Source: Azadirachta indica (Eukaryota; Streptophyta; Magnoliopsida; Sapindales; Meliaceae). From it: 64,000 nucleotides of DNA. The DNA lies in NCBI GenBank assembly GCA_022749755.1, contig CM040443.1, forward strand, positions 15,267,744 through 15,331,743, read 5' to 3'. This document shows, one piece after another, positions 10,150 to 23,954 of this stretch. The position numbers and the translations under genes were made by a program. Each line of letters begins with the position of its first letter. Within the stretch, counting starts at the first letter, position 1. Below the pieces are notes generated by a model. It was given only the letters and a program-made list of their open reading frames with translations. It did not search any database and was not told the DNA's origin.

Positions 10150-12058
10150 GCCATTTTAGCAAAGGGTTAATATTGATATATAAAAATTGACCTTGAGCCT
10201 GAGCCCAAGCCCAGTCAAAACCAAAACTACATTATTTTTATAAGATAATGTATAACAAGTACAAGTGGGCCTAAGCCACTCCTTAGGCTTCAAATTGTGG
10301 ACTGTGTGTGAAAGGTAAAAGTAGTACCAAGTCTAGCCTAAATTAATATAACTTCTTAGGCCTAACACACTTGAGGGTACTTATATTCAAAATATTCATT
10401 ATATGGTTAGGCTAATGCATAAAGAACACAAAAGGCTTAAAAAGCCTTTTTGTTTCTTTCTTTTAAGCCCAAAATATTATTTTAATTAACTTAAGATTAA
10501 TCAAAATAAGTATTCTCTGCTAACTAGGACTAATTAGGACTAATTAGAATAGAAGTTTTATTACAAATTTGAATTTTAACCACTCCTTTTAATTCCTAGA
10601 TAATGTCTTATCTTAGAAAGACAAGTTGCATTCAAATAGGATTGCATGAGTTAAATCATATCTTACTTCATCTCCACGTCACTAACTATAGAAGCAATCC
10701 ATGATTTCACATTCGACAGTTTGACATTTATTAGCTAAAAACTCCCTGAACTTACATCCTTGAAGAGCATCTTCATCTTCATGGCAACACGTGTGATTAT
10801 TGGTTACTTTCTAGATATTTTTTTGCCACTAAAGTGAACACTAAACACTACCCTAGCATCCTTACATCCTTTTCCTATATCCACTAGCATTACACTGTTT
10901 ACTTTTAAACTCTAAAATCACCTTGTCCGTAATGTTAAATTTGTTCGATAACAATCAATCGTATTAAATATTGCTATAAACTGGTCTCTTCAAGATTGAT
11001 CTAGTTCTCTAATTATTGCAATTTACTCTTACACCTTTATGTTCTTTGCATTATACTAGGACTAACTTGCTCCTACACATCATGTATTCATAATTTTTGT
11101 TCTATGGTTTTACTAAGCATTTTTCAAGCGCAGTACTAGTGGTAACATATATCTCTAGACAAGCCTCGGCTAGCCTCCTAAAGTTGTAACATCATGACTC
11201 TTAGATCACCAAATGTGATCCAAGGGACATGGTGGGTCTTAATCTCTACAACTCAGAAAAGTTTGTGAAAGTTCAATTTGGATCTAGAGGTCTAACAGTA
11301 TTGAAGCCCACCGGAAGCAATACAAGGCTTATATAAGCGATTAACCAATCACGAATTGGCATGTGGATTAAGTAGATTTCCCCAGCGAACAATACTTTAG
11401 CCTTTAATATTCTCCTTTCACCTTCTTTTGTTTGATATTGTATATCAAATAATAGTAAATTATCTACCTATTTGGTTAGTCTCTTACAATTAATTAAAAG
11501 GAACTTCGTATAGAGAATATTAATTAATGCTAAGTTGAGTGTATAATCATTATTTTAATATAAAATATCTACCGTAGGGTAGTCAACCTTAATTAGTCTT
11601 GCATTAGATTTTTTCTTCTAAGTACTTATATGTTATCTAGTACTAGCCAGTTATGATTAATATCTTTAGCAGAGAACTCACAAGATTTGAGATTAGGTCT
11701 TCTTCGTTTTAATAAAAACTAACAAGATTTGTTTTTAGGTATTATTCATTTTAATAAAAACTCACAAGTATATCAATTATGTGCAGCATGATGCATATTT
11801 TGCAAGGTCAATCCCGTAAGAGAATAGGGAAATCAATGTTTAGTAACTAGCAAATCTTAGGTTGAATCATGGATAGGTGATTTGAATAATAGAAAATTAA
11901 AATAAACTAATAACTAATAAATTAAAATGGAAAAATTGATAAAAGGGATAAACTAGGGGAATTGATGTGTTAAGGTACGAGAATCCACCATTGATTGTTA
12001 TATTCAGGGTATTAAGTATGATTCAGAAGTTATAGAACATAGGTCGGTGATAGTTTTT
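10150..12058. other. No gene recognised; repeat-like spacer
   Basis: AT-rich spacer with no supported reading frame. The last ~300 bp (about 11760-12058, including CAAGGTCAATCCCGTAAGAG) resembles in layout the head of the LTR-like insertion at 28914-30397. It may therefore be part of a related element into which the CACTA sequence at 12059 was inserted. Confidence 0.4.
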
Positions 12059-15000
12059 CACTATTAGAAAAAAGGTCATTATTGACATCGAATTAATATC
12101 GATGATATGTTTTATTGACACATATTATAGGTAACATAGTAGCCCCAACCAGGAATCCTTAATATCAAATAGAGTATCACAGTAAAGTATTAAAATCCAA
12201 TGTGCCCAATGTATCGGTAGCATATTGAAACTATGATATCAGGATTTTTATGTTATCAAAAAGGTATTATTATTTTTTATTTTTTGATATTAAATTAGTA
12301 TCAATAACTGTTTCAAATATTAAAGAAATAAAATTAATTTTTGTTCCTAATAATAATGCCCCTTATTTATTTTTCAAAGTCGAATTTATTAAAACTATTA
12401 CAATATAGTAATAAAAATTGATCTATAACATAAATATTATAAATTGAACACCGAAAATTTTCTACAATTTAAGTCACAATTCAATAATTTTCATACATCC
12501 ATCTCCCATTCAATTCTAATTCCAAAAATAATTCTAAATACAAAAACAATTCTAAATACAAAAATAAAGTTAACTATTATGTACAAAGGTATCTACAATC
12601 AAACATTGCATGTACAACGAAAATATAAGCAAAGTACAAGTACATGGATTTTCAATCAAGCAATCTCACAATCTTCCTTAAATCTTGGACAAAGCACAAG
12701 CATCAAAATTCATTAAATTTGCCAAAATAGCTTAGCAATTTTCCTTCAATGTAAGATAACAAATTTGACATTTAACTTGGATATGCAACCTTGAATCCTA
12801 CCATGGCGTTGTAAGTTAAACTCTCAGTATTAGTATTCTCTTCAAACCTACATGCAATTCATTTAAGAAAATCAAATTTTAACACAATAAATATTGATTA
12901 ATAAATATGGCTATGGTTAAAGCATGGGATGAGAGTAGTTTGGTACAAGAGGAAGGCAATATTCATTTGAAAGTAAATAGAAATACATGTATACTATACT
13001 AAAAACATGTCAGCATAATTATGAAAAGAATTATTCTCGAGCCCATAATATATCAAATGAGAAAACAATGTTTATTGTTAACAAATAAATGAATTAAGAA
13101 ATTCCTAAAATTATAGTATACTATATGTTTAGTTGATATAACATGGCATGTGATAGAGTGAAGAAATAAACACATGATAGTATTTCAAATCAATAATTCT
13201 ATAATTTGGATACATATGGATTTAACTTCAATATCAAAAAAAAAATGGCATATTGTTTAATATCTAAATATAACCAAACATTTGAGAATTGATAAAATGA
13301 ACAAAACATAATCAATTTATAAAAGTGAATAAAAAAATTGAATCAAATCGAATTTCTGCCACTATAATCAAAAAATGCAAAGGACATTTAGCAAGCATAA
13401 AAAATTGGAATCAGATTTATATTTGTTCCACAAATGATATTGGATATGTAATATCGATATTTGCAGAAGGACCATAAGTTGAAAGAGAATGTATGATATA
13501 ACATAGGCAGCCAAGCAGAGGAAGCTACTTGATTGTGAATTTTTAGAGTCCAGAAAGGCTCTAAAGTAAAGGTTTGGCTGCTGATCTTAGCTACCTTAAT
13601 GCATTATGGATTTACAAGACAACAATAAGGATACCTAATCTTTAGAGGGGTAATTGAGATCAAGCTTTAAAAAAAAAAGCCATTTGAAAACCATTCTTAT
13701 AGCAGAAAAATCTGCCACTCTTCCAAATTCATGTTTCTTTTGGTGGTAAATAATCAAACTAAAATAGTTAACCTTAAAACCTTATCACTTTAACTCCTTT
13801 ATGTAAAAGAACATTATTTTATGTTAGTAGACCAAAGTTAGTGCACTACATAGCAAAAAGTAGTTTTACTTGCCAAAACTAGAGAAACAAAAATTGTCAA
13901 ATCTAAAAGATGAAAATAACCAAGTTTATAATATCTTAATTTACAAAAATACAACTCACACTTTCACAATAGATGTTTAAGTTTCCTACATGATTTTTTG
14001 CAATGATATATCATTTACCTTACATCAAAAGATTTGATAATATATACTCAACAATGAATTACCAAAAAATTTTAGTAATCATTGTAAAGCAAACAGAAAA
14101 AATTCATACCTTACAAAGATTTGAGAGATCTTAGTTGTGAAGCAAATTGCAGTAACCAATCATAATTTGCATATATGTTAACAACAAGATAATAATTTAA
14201 GCAACTGCAATAATGAACTAATCAATACCGTTGCGAAAGCCTTGACAAGATTAGAAAGTTCAGGCACAATAATACTAGTTCTTGAACCAACAAGGTTTAA
14301 AGGAGATTTATATTTGTATAAAAATTATGTTTGTGTTAAACTTTCCATTCTTAATTGAATATGTGATCATAAAAAATTAATTAGAAAAGAAAAAAGAATC
14401 AACAGGAGTATATAGAACAATAAATGTTAAAGTAATTGAAACACAAATGTATTATTTAAAGTTATTATTATGATGCTTTATCACTAAGCTTCAATCACGA
14501 TAAGCAAACCTTTAATCATGATAAGCAATTAATTCTTCAAAGAAGTGATAATTAAATGATTTAGTTAAGGAGCTTACCTTGACATCCTTGGCCCTATAGT
14601 ACATGTAAATTTTTAGCATATAAAAAGCAATTCATTTGAATAATTCTTTGAAATCTTAAAAAGATTTGTTTCAATTAAAATTAGAGTTACTAATAAGGCA
14701 TTTTCTCGAACACTTAAAGTAATTTTCAAGACTTAAAAAACTCTATCTAAAGTGGCCACTGTGCATAATTCTACAAATCCAACTTTCACAACAAACATCC
14801 GTGTATAGAATAAAAAAAGTTAATCAATGAATTGAATTGTACATTGTCATTTCGAAAAAGAAAAAGGCTAAAACTGAACAATAAGAGAATTTATGTAATT
14901 TTCAAAAATTTTAGATTTTAAAGGAAAAATTATATGCACATCAAGATAAATAAGAAGCAAACAACACTTCAATATATATCCAACCACAACCGGTTCACAT

Positions 15001-18000
15001 CACACCTCCTATATGTTCCTTAATCACAACCAAACACATCTACAACAACAATATCTATGCAAAATAATATCTAACACTTACAAAGTGAATGTGAATAGGT
15101 AAAAGAATATACATGATAGCAACAACAAAAGCAATTTTTTTCTCCCAAATTAATAAATAAACAATTGAAAAAATAAAAACATTGTCAACAAAAGTAGAAA
15201 TTAGGTCCTAAATCAATATATGCACTCTAACAATAAAAAGTCATAACATAAGGAAAAAAAAAATCACATGCATTCCAACAAAAAAAAAAATCACATCATA
15301 AAGAACAAAAAAAATCAACACATACACTCAAACAATAAATATTGCAACACAAGGAATAAAAAATCAACACAAGCACTCCAATAACCCACTGATTTCATGC
15401 ATCTACAACTTGGCTTTCAAATTGGTATATGCGACTACTGATTTCATACAAATCCACTTGTAAAACAAATGTATCTTGTAGATTGGCTTGAAATTAGCTT
15501 GAAGAATGAAAATATATCAGAAATTGAGAATAGAGTCCAGAGAATTATGAAAATAGAACCAACGTCATGAAACCCAAACCCTAGAAACTTGAAAAATAAA
15601 ATAAAACTACTCAAATCAATGTACACACAATAGAAACAAAGAAATACAAAAACACTTTGAGGATTTTAACATTTGATAACTTACCTAGGTAGATTTTTTG
15701 ATTGTAAAAGCTTGCATTCAAATTCAAAGCTGGATCTATTTGTTGAAGATAATATGTGTATACTTTACTTTGGTTTAAGGTGTAAATAAGTTAATTTGAT
15801 GTGGGAATAGGTTGATTTGAGATGAGTTTATGTTATTCAAATGTTTAGGATATGGCTATTTTGAGTGATTTGGTGCTAAGTATAGAGAGAGTTCGAGGAA
15901 AAATTTTGGGGTTTAAGTGGGAAAATAAAATCGAAGAGGAGAAATGGATTTTGTTCATTTTTTTTTTCTAGGTGGAGCATAAAACAACATCATTTCCTAT
16001 TTCTTTTAATTAAGAAAATTAATTTATGTAAAAACGACTTTGTTTGGCTATTAAAATAATGGCCAAAGTAACATTGTTTTAGCTAGTGATACCATAGTTT
16101 TAAAGAATATTAATACTCATTATTCAGTGTTAATGATTCCTATTACAGTTTTGTTGTCTGCAGGAAAAGACCATTTTTGTCTGTCAGCCTTGATAGTTTC
16201 TTAAAAGTATTAGGAGCCTGGTATTAGTAATGCTTATTTTTCTAATAATCTTCTTACGTGTAATGAATGTGTTCATGCATTAGCTTTGAATGGATTTATG
16301 CATCAATTTTCTATTGATTATGAGTTAATCTTGGTATGGAATTTAACTCATTTATCCTAAAACATGTAACAAAGCTTGGTGTAGGCTATCATTATCATGC
16401 CAAAAATGTATTAGGTGTCGTGAAAACAAGAAAACGATATATTAACAATCAATTTAGTGTGGTTATCATACTAATGCGATCCATTTACATGTTAAGCATC
16501 AAGATAGGAGTTAAGTGTGGTTCTTCAACCATGCATTAATTTGTTCCTTACTTGAATAATAAAGGTTGTAATTTAATCCTTGGATTGGTGTGGTTCTTAG
16601 ATTTGCATTAATGCATTATTCATTCAAAATTCAGGTTGTCATTCTTAAGTTATTAAACCAAGTTTAAAGTCTAGATTGGCATTCCAAAATCATTGAAGCA
16701 TGTAATGATTAAAATTGTAAATTTTAAATTATTCAATTGAGTAATACTAGTCAATATGTATAATATAAATGATCATCACTTCATTAAGTTCCAAACATTC
16801 AAAATCAACAAAAACCTATGAATATATACAATTAAGATTTTTTCACCCTGACTAAGAAGTTTAGACACTAAATACATAGTTAGAAACTTTAAATCACAAG
16901 TAAAAGACATACGAAAGATAGAACCAGCAAGTCTTCAATCTTCATTCAGAAACTTGTGATCTTCCTTGTTGTAGGCTAAATCTTCTTCCCCAAATTTTTT
17001 CCCTAGTCTTCTTTAAATTTTCAAAAACTCATTTCTTCCATTTGTAGAAGGGTGGCAAGACCTAGAAAAAAATGAAAATCTAGAAATTATCCAAACAAGC
17101 CACCCAATATTGATCTAAGGGTCAAAAACAATTCTAAAACATCATTGGGCTGATAAAGGGTGTGCGATGCTAGGTGCAGGTGGACGGAGATGGCAATGAG
17201 TGAGGCATATCGGGCCATACATTTTGCCTCATGCTTGGTGCTTGCTTGCACCTAGCATAGGAGAAAATAGAGAGCATAGTGTGGCTGCGCCTCAGCTACT
17301 GCCCATGACATATCAATTGGAAGCTTTGGATGTCTAGTTTTCAACATAACAAACAAAAAGTTGGTGATTGGTAATGCTGATCGAGTATGCTTCAAGCAAA
17401 ATTCAAGGTGATTATTCACATTTCTACATGTTGCGGGTTGCTAAAAGATGACGTGATACAGTTTACTAGGTGTATTCTTGAAGAGATTTCTCTTATTCAT
17501 GATTATGGATATGTTCATTATGCTTGAACCAGTAGCCTAAAACTAGACCTTTTAATTGGAATTGGGTGAGGTTCTCATGGGCACCTTCCTCATTAATTTA
17601 TAGCTTTGGAAAAATCACTCAACCAACAAAGCTCCAGATAGGCAATTAAAAATAATATTGAGTGAACTGACAATTGGCGATTGAACAAAAAGTTGACGAC
17701 TTTATATTGAGGTTTAGGGATTAAGGTATGACATTTTGTTGAACTGGTGAGCAAAAAATAGTGCTAAATGTGGGAAAAGTTAGAGCAAAAAGTTTCATAG
17801 ACATAACAACGTCTTTTCACTATTTCGTTTCATTTTAATTTAAAAAAGTGAAAAAAGTTGTTATGCTAAAGTTAAAATGTATCATTATTTAATTTGAAAA
17901 ATTGGTATCGTTTGACTGGGTGATACTTAAATATTGGTACGCATGTTTAATGTCAGTAAATGTTGATACACTATTATCATTCATAGAAAAAATTACATTC

Positions 18001-18073
18001 TATTTACTTAATTTGACACTTTCTTAAAAATATCAAAACCCTAGAATCAGTGTTGTCGAAATTTCTAGTAGTG
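12059..18073. mobile_element. CACTA-type element, non-autonomous or decayed, possibly nested
   Basis: The left end at 12059 reads CACTATTAGAAAAAAGGTC. The right end, read on the minus strand from 18073, is CACTACTAGAAATTTCG, so 11 of the first 12 bases match. The 3-bp flanks (TTT and TGA) do not match. A second, decayed right end lies near 16203. Both right ends are preceded by similar sequence (AACAACATCATTTCC at ~15983 and AACAACGTCTTTTCAC at ~17806). The real structure may be one element of 4.1 kb plus another remnant, or an outer element holding an insertion at about 16204-17700. No transposase was recognised. Confidence 0.55.
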
Positions 18074-19955
18074 TGAAAGAAGATTCTTTTTTCTTTATTT
18101 TAAAAGAATGCATCTAATGTTTTTTGTAATGGTCTTTTCATATATTGAAAGTGATCATTAGAATATTAAGTTAATGACTTGAGGCAAACAACTAAATAAA
18201 CTATCATAACATTTACTTGGGCCTAGTTTTAATTATTATCTCCAAATAGATAATCAATTTAATAGTTATTATTAGTTTATAACGAACCTAAATTTAATAT
18301 GAAAAGAATTTTAATTAGATGGACTTTTATTTTATTGATCTAGGTTATTAGATTGCAACTTTGTGTTTTAGTGGAATAGCCTGGTATTAAACTAATTAAA
18401 AGATTAGTTAAATTATGAGATAATTAGATTTGAATTTTTTAAGTCGGAGCTAGTAAACCTACGCGTCTGCGCTACCTTCGCTAGCTTAATTTTATGTCAA
18501 CTCGAACTACACAAATTGATACATACATAAAGACTAGGAGAGGCGAAAGAAATATACTTTTTTTATTAAAAAATAATAAAAATAAAACTGCAGTCTTTTT
18601 CAAGTTAAATCTTGACATGCAAGCAACAGACATATGCCTATGCACGAGAGCACTTACGGACAGAAAAGAAAATTATGGCCATTTCTTTCATATTCTTTGA
18701 AAAGTTTAAGGCCACCTTCTAACACTATCCTTGTATTAAAACGAAGAAGGATATGCTTCTAGTCTTATTTTTATTAAGCAAAATTAAGAGATACCTCATT
18801 AAGGTTTGGAAAACCTATCTACAAATAAAAAGTTTAGAAAAATCCTTACATACCTTCCCTGCACTATTAGTTGACTAACTTTGTTTGTTAGAATGATCAA
18901 AATATCTTGTGACGCTTAAACTTTATGAATAAAATAATTTAAATTTATTTGATGTTTGAAAAGTTTTAAAAAATTTAAAAGTTTAATAAATAAAAGTTTA
19001 GTTAAAAAATTTTAGAAATTTAAAAAGTGAAAATTTTAGTTTGAATTTAATTAATGAAAAATTAATAAATTTATTTAATATTTGTCCACATGTAATTTCA
19101 AGTAAGCCAAAAGTTAGAAAAATGAAAATATAAATAAATTGGCCTTTAAGAAGGACACATGAGAGAGGAAGGTTGAATTTTATCAAATTGTTTATAAAAT
19201 TAACGGTCAAATAGTGGTAAATGTTTGTCAACTAATGGTTGAATAAGAGGCATATATGGATTTCTCCAAACCTTTCATTTATGTGTATGTTTTCCAAACT
19301 TTCAGGAAAGTATGTATTAATTTTCCTTTTATTAATCTAAAGATTATTTTGATTAATAACCCAAGCATAAACACATGTATAATAATTTTGGGATAACATA
19401 TTCTAATTTAATATTGAAGAAGCTTTGTTTTAATAAAATGAAAAAATAACAATAAGACCAACCTATTTTTTCTTTATTTTTTTTCTTTTTTGCTGCTCCA
19501 CGCAAAATGAAAAGCATTAAAGAATGTCCTGGGTGTGGAAGGATGGCTTAGGAGACTACTTAAGACTATATAGGGGCATTTGATAAAAATTGTTATCATA
19601 CAACCAATAAAACTATTAAATGCTTCAAATTGAAATTTTCAAGTATAAAGACAAGCCCTGCCCAACTTTTTTGGAGTAGATGATTAAGATGCAAGTTGTT
19701 GAAAAGATTTATCAAGAGAAGAAAGGAAGAATAATTGGTAACCATGATTCTACCAAGAGCTTAAAAAACCCTCGATGAATAGAAGAGCAAGAGAACTTAC
19801 ACTATTTTCATAATTAATGGGTGAGACATCATGTTTGTAACCAATTTCAATGTCATTAGTATTCCACCATTCGTGACATGACAAATAAATACATATATAT
19901 ATATATATATATTGGTGAAATCTCCAATTAATTAACTTAAAGTTGATCCATCAGA
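18074..19955. other. No gene recognised; AT-rich spacer
   Basis: Very AT-rich sequence downstream of the MMP gene, with no reading frame of protein-like composition. A short unusual GC-richer patch (CTACGCGTCTGCGCTACC) lies near 18461-18478. A (TA)n microsatellite lies at about 19893-19912. Nothing else was recognised. Confidence 0.5.
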
Positions 19956-20909
19956 CTAAATACCATATAGAGCCTTAATACCTTGAATATCATCTCCATG
20001 CAAACCCTTTGTCGTTCCAGATGGAAGTGTCGGATACATAATTGCATCCTTGATTGAGCTATGCCCGAGGCCCAGAAGATGACCAATTTCATGCAATGCA
20101 GTAGTCTCTAAGTCATATGCACCTTTGGTTGGGCCAACACTCCATTGTAGGTCTGCATTGAAATGGAGTTTTCCATCTGATGGTGGAGACGCATGAGCTA
20201 GTGCTCCACCTCGGCTATCGAAAGGAAACCCATCTCCATGATCACCACTGTGGAAACTAATCTTGAGATCGGCATTTTTGTAGTCCTGTATTTGGAAGAA
20301 TTTGAAGGGAGTGTTTGTAGCCCATGTTTGAAAAGCTCGTGCAATAGGATTCTTGGCATCTTCTCTTGTTCCTTGAAGATATGCGTAAGTCAGGTTGAAT
20401 TTAGAAGTTGGCCATTTAGGATTGCTTGGGAAAAATTGATAGTGAGTCAACGTATGAAAATGGCTAGATCCATGATTTTGATGTCTTCTTCGGCCAGAAT
20501 ACATTCGAGTCGTATCGTTGATAACATCTGCAACTCCACAACGAGGTTTTTCTATCATTCCTACTGTTTTGGCATCCAAAACCCCGGTGGATTTTAGATG
20601 GAAATTGAGCTGGTAAGTTTTAATGGCAGATTCCAGTAATTCATCAAAATCATCGTCGTCTAGATGTGCATGATCCTTGAAATTGCCATAGCTCAAGTAA
20701 CCAAATGTTTCTAAGTACTTTTTGAGCTTGTGAATGCCTTTGACCTTGTCACCTTTATGACACCCTTTCAAATGATCGATAAATCCAAATGGATGTGATC
20801 TTATTTCATCATTGGACAGTGCTAAAACTAAATAATGGGAAAGAAGAGAAAGGAGGAAAATAACAGGGAAGGTAAGTGAGAATAGAGGGAAACCATTCGA
20901 CTTCGACAT
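19956..20909 (-). CDS. Matrix metalloproteinase (plant MMP / SMEP1-like), secreted zymogen
   Basis: Zinc endopeptidase of the plant MMP family (MEROPS M10A), acting in the secretory pathway or cell wall. The 317-residue frame is single-exon, as usual for plant MMPs. Visible parts: signal peptide (about 7-31, hydrophobic); propeptide with peptidoglycan-binding-like helices (about 40-120); cysteine switch PRCGVAD (122-128, Cys124); basic RRR (140-142) as a possible processing site; structural zinc/calcium loop HSGDHGDGFPFD (220-231); catalytic site HEIGHLLGLGH (273-283, three His plus Glu274); Met-turn (Met291 in AIMYP). It ends at YGI with no hydrophobic GPI-anchor tail, unlike many Arabidopsis MMPs and more like soluble forms. 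All catalytic residues are present, so it looks functional. ATG at 20909 is chosen because it gives the signal peptide. Confidence 0.97.
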   Translation of the reverse strand: MSKSNGFPLFSLTFPVIFLLSLLSHYLVLALSNDEIRSHPFGFIDHLKGCHKGDKVKGIHKLKKYLETFGYLSYGNFKDHAHLDDDDFDELLESAIKTYQLNFHLKSTGVLDAKTVGMIEKPRCGVADVINDTTRMYSGRRRHQNHGSSHFHTLTHYQFFPSNPKWPTSKFNLTYAYLQGTREDAKNPIARAFQTWATNTPFKFFQIQDYKNADLKISFHSGDHGDGFPFDSRGGALAHASPPSDGKLHFNADLQWSVGPTKGAYDLETTALHEIGHLLGLGHSSIKDAIMYPTLPSGTTKGLHGDDIQGIKALYGI

Positions 20910-20981
20910 TTTTAAAGAATATTGAATAACTAGAGAAAACTCTTTGCTAACTTTGATTGATATCTAAGATGATAAATAGCC

Positions 20982-20991
20982 TATATATAAT
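20982..20991 (-). promoter_or_regulatory. Likely TATA box of the MMP gene
   Basis: On the minus strand this reads TTATATATAG, about 75 bp upstream of the MMP start codon. That spacing allows a short leader of roughly 40 bp, typical for a plant core promoter. Confidence 0.5.
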
Positions 20992-20996
20992 GAATT

Positions 20997-23077
20997 TTTG
21001 AACTCAAGAAATAAAACTAGGAAGCTAATTCAAGAACAAGCCCTAACTAGAACACAGTTTTCCAATGAGAGAAAATGAAGAATATACAGCTGAATGTGAG
21101 AACAAATTAAATAACTTTAGTTTCTTGTTGGGAAAAACCAATTACAAGCCTTATATATACATATATATGAACCTTAACTGAATAAAACCGACTCGTTATT
21201 AGTTGATCTATATATATATATATATATATATTATACAAGAATTTTATTATTTATTTGTTTTCTAAGCTAACTAAGTTGAAATGATTGTAACTCTATAACA
21301 ATGTAAAGTGTTTTATTGGACAAATATAAAATTCACAGAAAGAGTCTTTGCTATATATTAGTCCACCAATTAATTTGACTTCAATATTTTTTTATTATAT
21401 AAATTAAAATTCTTCTTTTATAGATAAGAATCTGCAGTTAATTTGGGCTAAATTAACCCCAAATCTTACACATAGAGAAGGAGATTCAAATTCTATGTAC
21501 CCACAAAATATAAAGAATAAAATTGAATTTCTAATTTTTAAATATAATATGATTATTTATTTGAAAGAGAGAGTACTCGCAAAATAAACAATTATTACAT
21601 TATTCCCATGGTATTATATTGGATGTTTCTACCCAAACAATTCTCTCATGAAAACTAATGATAATTAGAATAACAATATTAATTGATAACAAAAGATTTC
21701 AATCATCAGATATTTTTGGAATCAAAGTACATTCTTACAACAAACCAAAAACTCCATTACATCAAGCCCTTTATGATGCTTTTTATGCTTATGTGTTAAA
21801 TTGCGTGTAATATATTTTGTTAGTTAATAGTGTCGTTACATGAAAGCCAAGGAATTGATTCTTTCTTTATTAGTCGAATTTCAAATTGTGGGATGCTACA
21901 GATATAGTTTTAGGTAATTAAGTATTCTTTTTAACTTAATTAATATTTTCATATACTTTTTGCTAAATAAAAAAAGTTGATTTTTTTAATTTTTTTTACT
22001 GTATCTAAAAGTCCAAATAATTTTATTAAATTGCACCTCAAAAATGTCCATATAGTTAATTTATTTATGTTATTTACCCACATGTTTTATCTTTTGCACT
22101 AACTTTTTTATCTCTTGCTGAAATTTAGTAAACAGTATTTTCAATTAAGGTATAGTACTTAATTTTTTAGCTATTTTTTATAGCATGAATATTATTTTTG
22201 AATATTTTGCTGTTTTATTTTAGATTCGATGTATTTATTTTTCAATTAAAATGTATCATAAACTATTACAAAGTTTATGTTAACATAGGTTTTGTTTAGA
22301 CTTCTGCGTGAAATTATTATTTATATTTTTACAAATTTTATTTTTATTTAAAATTTAAAATTTACATGGCGCAAATGTAAAAGTTTTTAGATTTTAGACT
22401 TTTTATTTTAAAAAAATAACACTTAATACCAATATTTAGATTTTAAACTAAAAAAATAATAACTGTTCAGATTTAGACATTCAAATATAAGTTAATATGT
22501 AAGTGTTGTAGTAAAAAGTATTTTCAAAATTTTCCTTAAGTGTTTAGCGCGTTGTAAGTTTTTTTTCTTATTTTAAGAGATTTTAATTAAAAAGATAATT
22601 TTATCCGCTATAAACTAATGGAAGTAACAAAAATGTGGTTTATTGTAACACTTAACACATTTGAGTATTGCAATATTATCTTCCAATACACATTCTATTA
22701 CATTGATAAAGGATTATCTTCAATATAATCAACTAAAAATAATCCAAGAAAATAACATTGTATAACCTTTTGTTAAAATAATTTATTTGATTTAAAGTAT
22801 TATAAATTTTATTTTCTTTATGATAATACACATTAATATTCCTTTATTTCCAATATGACAACATGTTATTATTACAAAATTAGTACATTAAAGTAAAATA
22901 ATAATCATATTACTAATATATTAAGACAACATTCAGCAAGCGTGTTTGGCCCAAAAAATTTTCCTATGTTGATTTAAATTAAAACTACATATATATCCTT
23001 TAGTTTTGTTTACATGTTATACAAGTCATTGCATTTTTTTTTCATCATAAAATTTACTTCACTTATATTAGTCTTGG
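20997..23077. other. AT-rich spacer upstream of the MMP gene
   Basis: No gene seen. A (TA)n microsatellite lies at about 21209-21231. The part from 21250 to 23077 is extremely AT-rich and may hold upstream MMP regulatory sequence, but no specific element can be supported. Confidence 0.5.
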
Positions 23078-23954
23078 TGAAAATGCATGAGCCTAGCCCA
23101 AACATATTAAATTGTTGCGTTAGGCTTCAACTTTTAAAGTCTGTTAGAGGTTGGGTCTGTAAGGAATATCTTGAGGTTAGTAAAGTCAAATGATAGGGAG
23201 TAACAAGGAAATTTTAGTTAGATTGAAGAGGTCAAGTAATCGTATAGACTGCCTCGAGGCAACTCATGCAATATCCTGAGGATAATCTCTACCAGCACCA
23301 GTTAGTCAGACTAGCTTAGTTCCAAATACTCGGTTAAGGTAAGAGGAGGATTTCACTTTAGACATTCACAAAAATAGCCGCTAGGGAGAAACTTGATAGA
23401 GATCATTGGGATAACTACCCAAGACCCCACTTCCCATAAAATTCGTCTTATGGTTATCCGCTGTCCAAGTGATGTGGACTACATCCCCCAGAAAGTCCTG
23501 TCATGATCACCCAACACCCAGATACCATGGAAGAAGACTTGTTCTTAGTTAGCAGTAGTTGTTAGCCCAGAAGGAAAAGATAAAGTCCCACCTCAGGAGA
23601 TTTTCCAAAAAGGACCAAGTCACAGCGAAATGCTAAGAATTTTGCAGAATGGCCATCCAAAATTACATCTTTCATGAAAGTTTCACCAATTTGACTCCTT
23701 ATCTGAGCTTGACATGAGTGAACTCAAACTAAACATATAAAAGGTAAGGAATCAAGGAGGCACGGATGTGGAAATTCACTACTCTTACCCAAACTCTGTC
23801 AAATTTCTATCTCATCAATTTCTTTGACTTAAGTATCAAAGAGTTTTTGCCAAAAAATTGGCTTTCCTTGATCATGTTTCATTTTGCAGGTTCACCTACA
23901 TCACAATAAAGGATTCGTTGTTAGATATCAGGTTGTTAAAATTCAACATCAACA
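23078..23954 (+). repeat. LTR of a Ty3/gypsy retrotransposon
   Basis: Starts TGAAAATGCATGAGCC and ends ACATCAACA (TG...CA), directly followed by TTGGCGTTATCTGTGG (from 23956). That sequence is close to the TTGGCGCCGTCTGTGG primer-binding site common in plant Tat/Ogre-type gypsy elements. A TATA-like CATATAAAAGG lies near 23734-23744. The right end is well placed by the primer site; the left end is inferred from TG only. No matching second LTR was found in the window. Confidence 0.6.

Noticed and set aside
12444..12716. 90-residue plus-strand open frame in CACTA-type sequence
   Set aside because: Low-complexity Ile/Asn/Lys/Thr composition with repeated ILNTK; it looks like AT-rich noise, with no recognisable domain.
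16336..16539. 67-residue plus-strand frame
   Set aside because: Lies in sequence similar in layout to the noncoding LTR-like repeat; no homology or codon signal recognised.
18450..18490. GC-richer patch considered as a tRNA or organellar fragment
   Set aside because: It does not fold into a cloverleaf and lacks A/B box sequence; too short to assign to plastid or mitochondrial DNA.
20238..20597. 119-residue plus-strand open frame
   Set aside because: Antisense shadow of the MMP gene, which has all family motifs on the minus strand.
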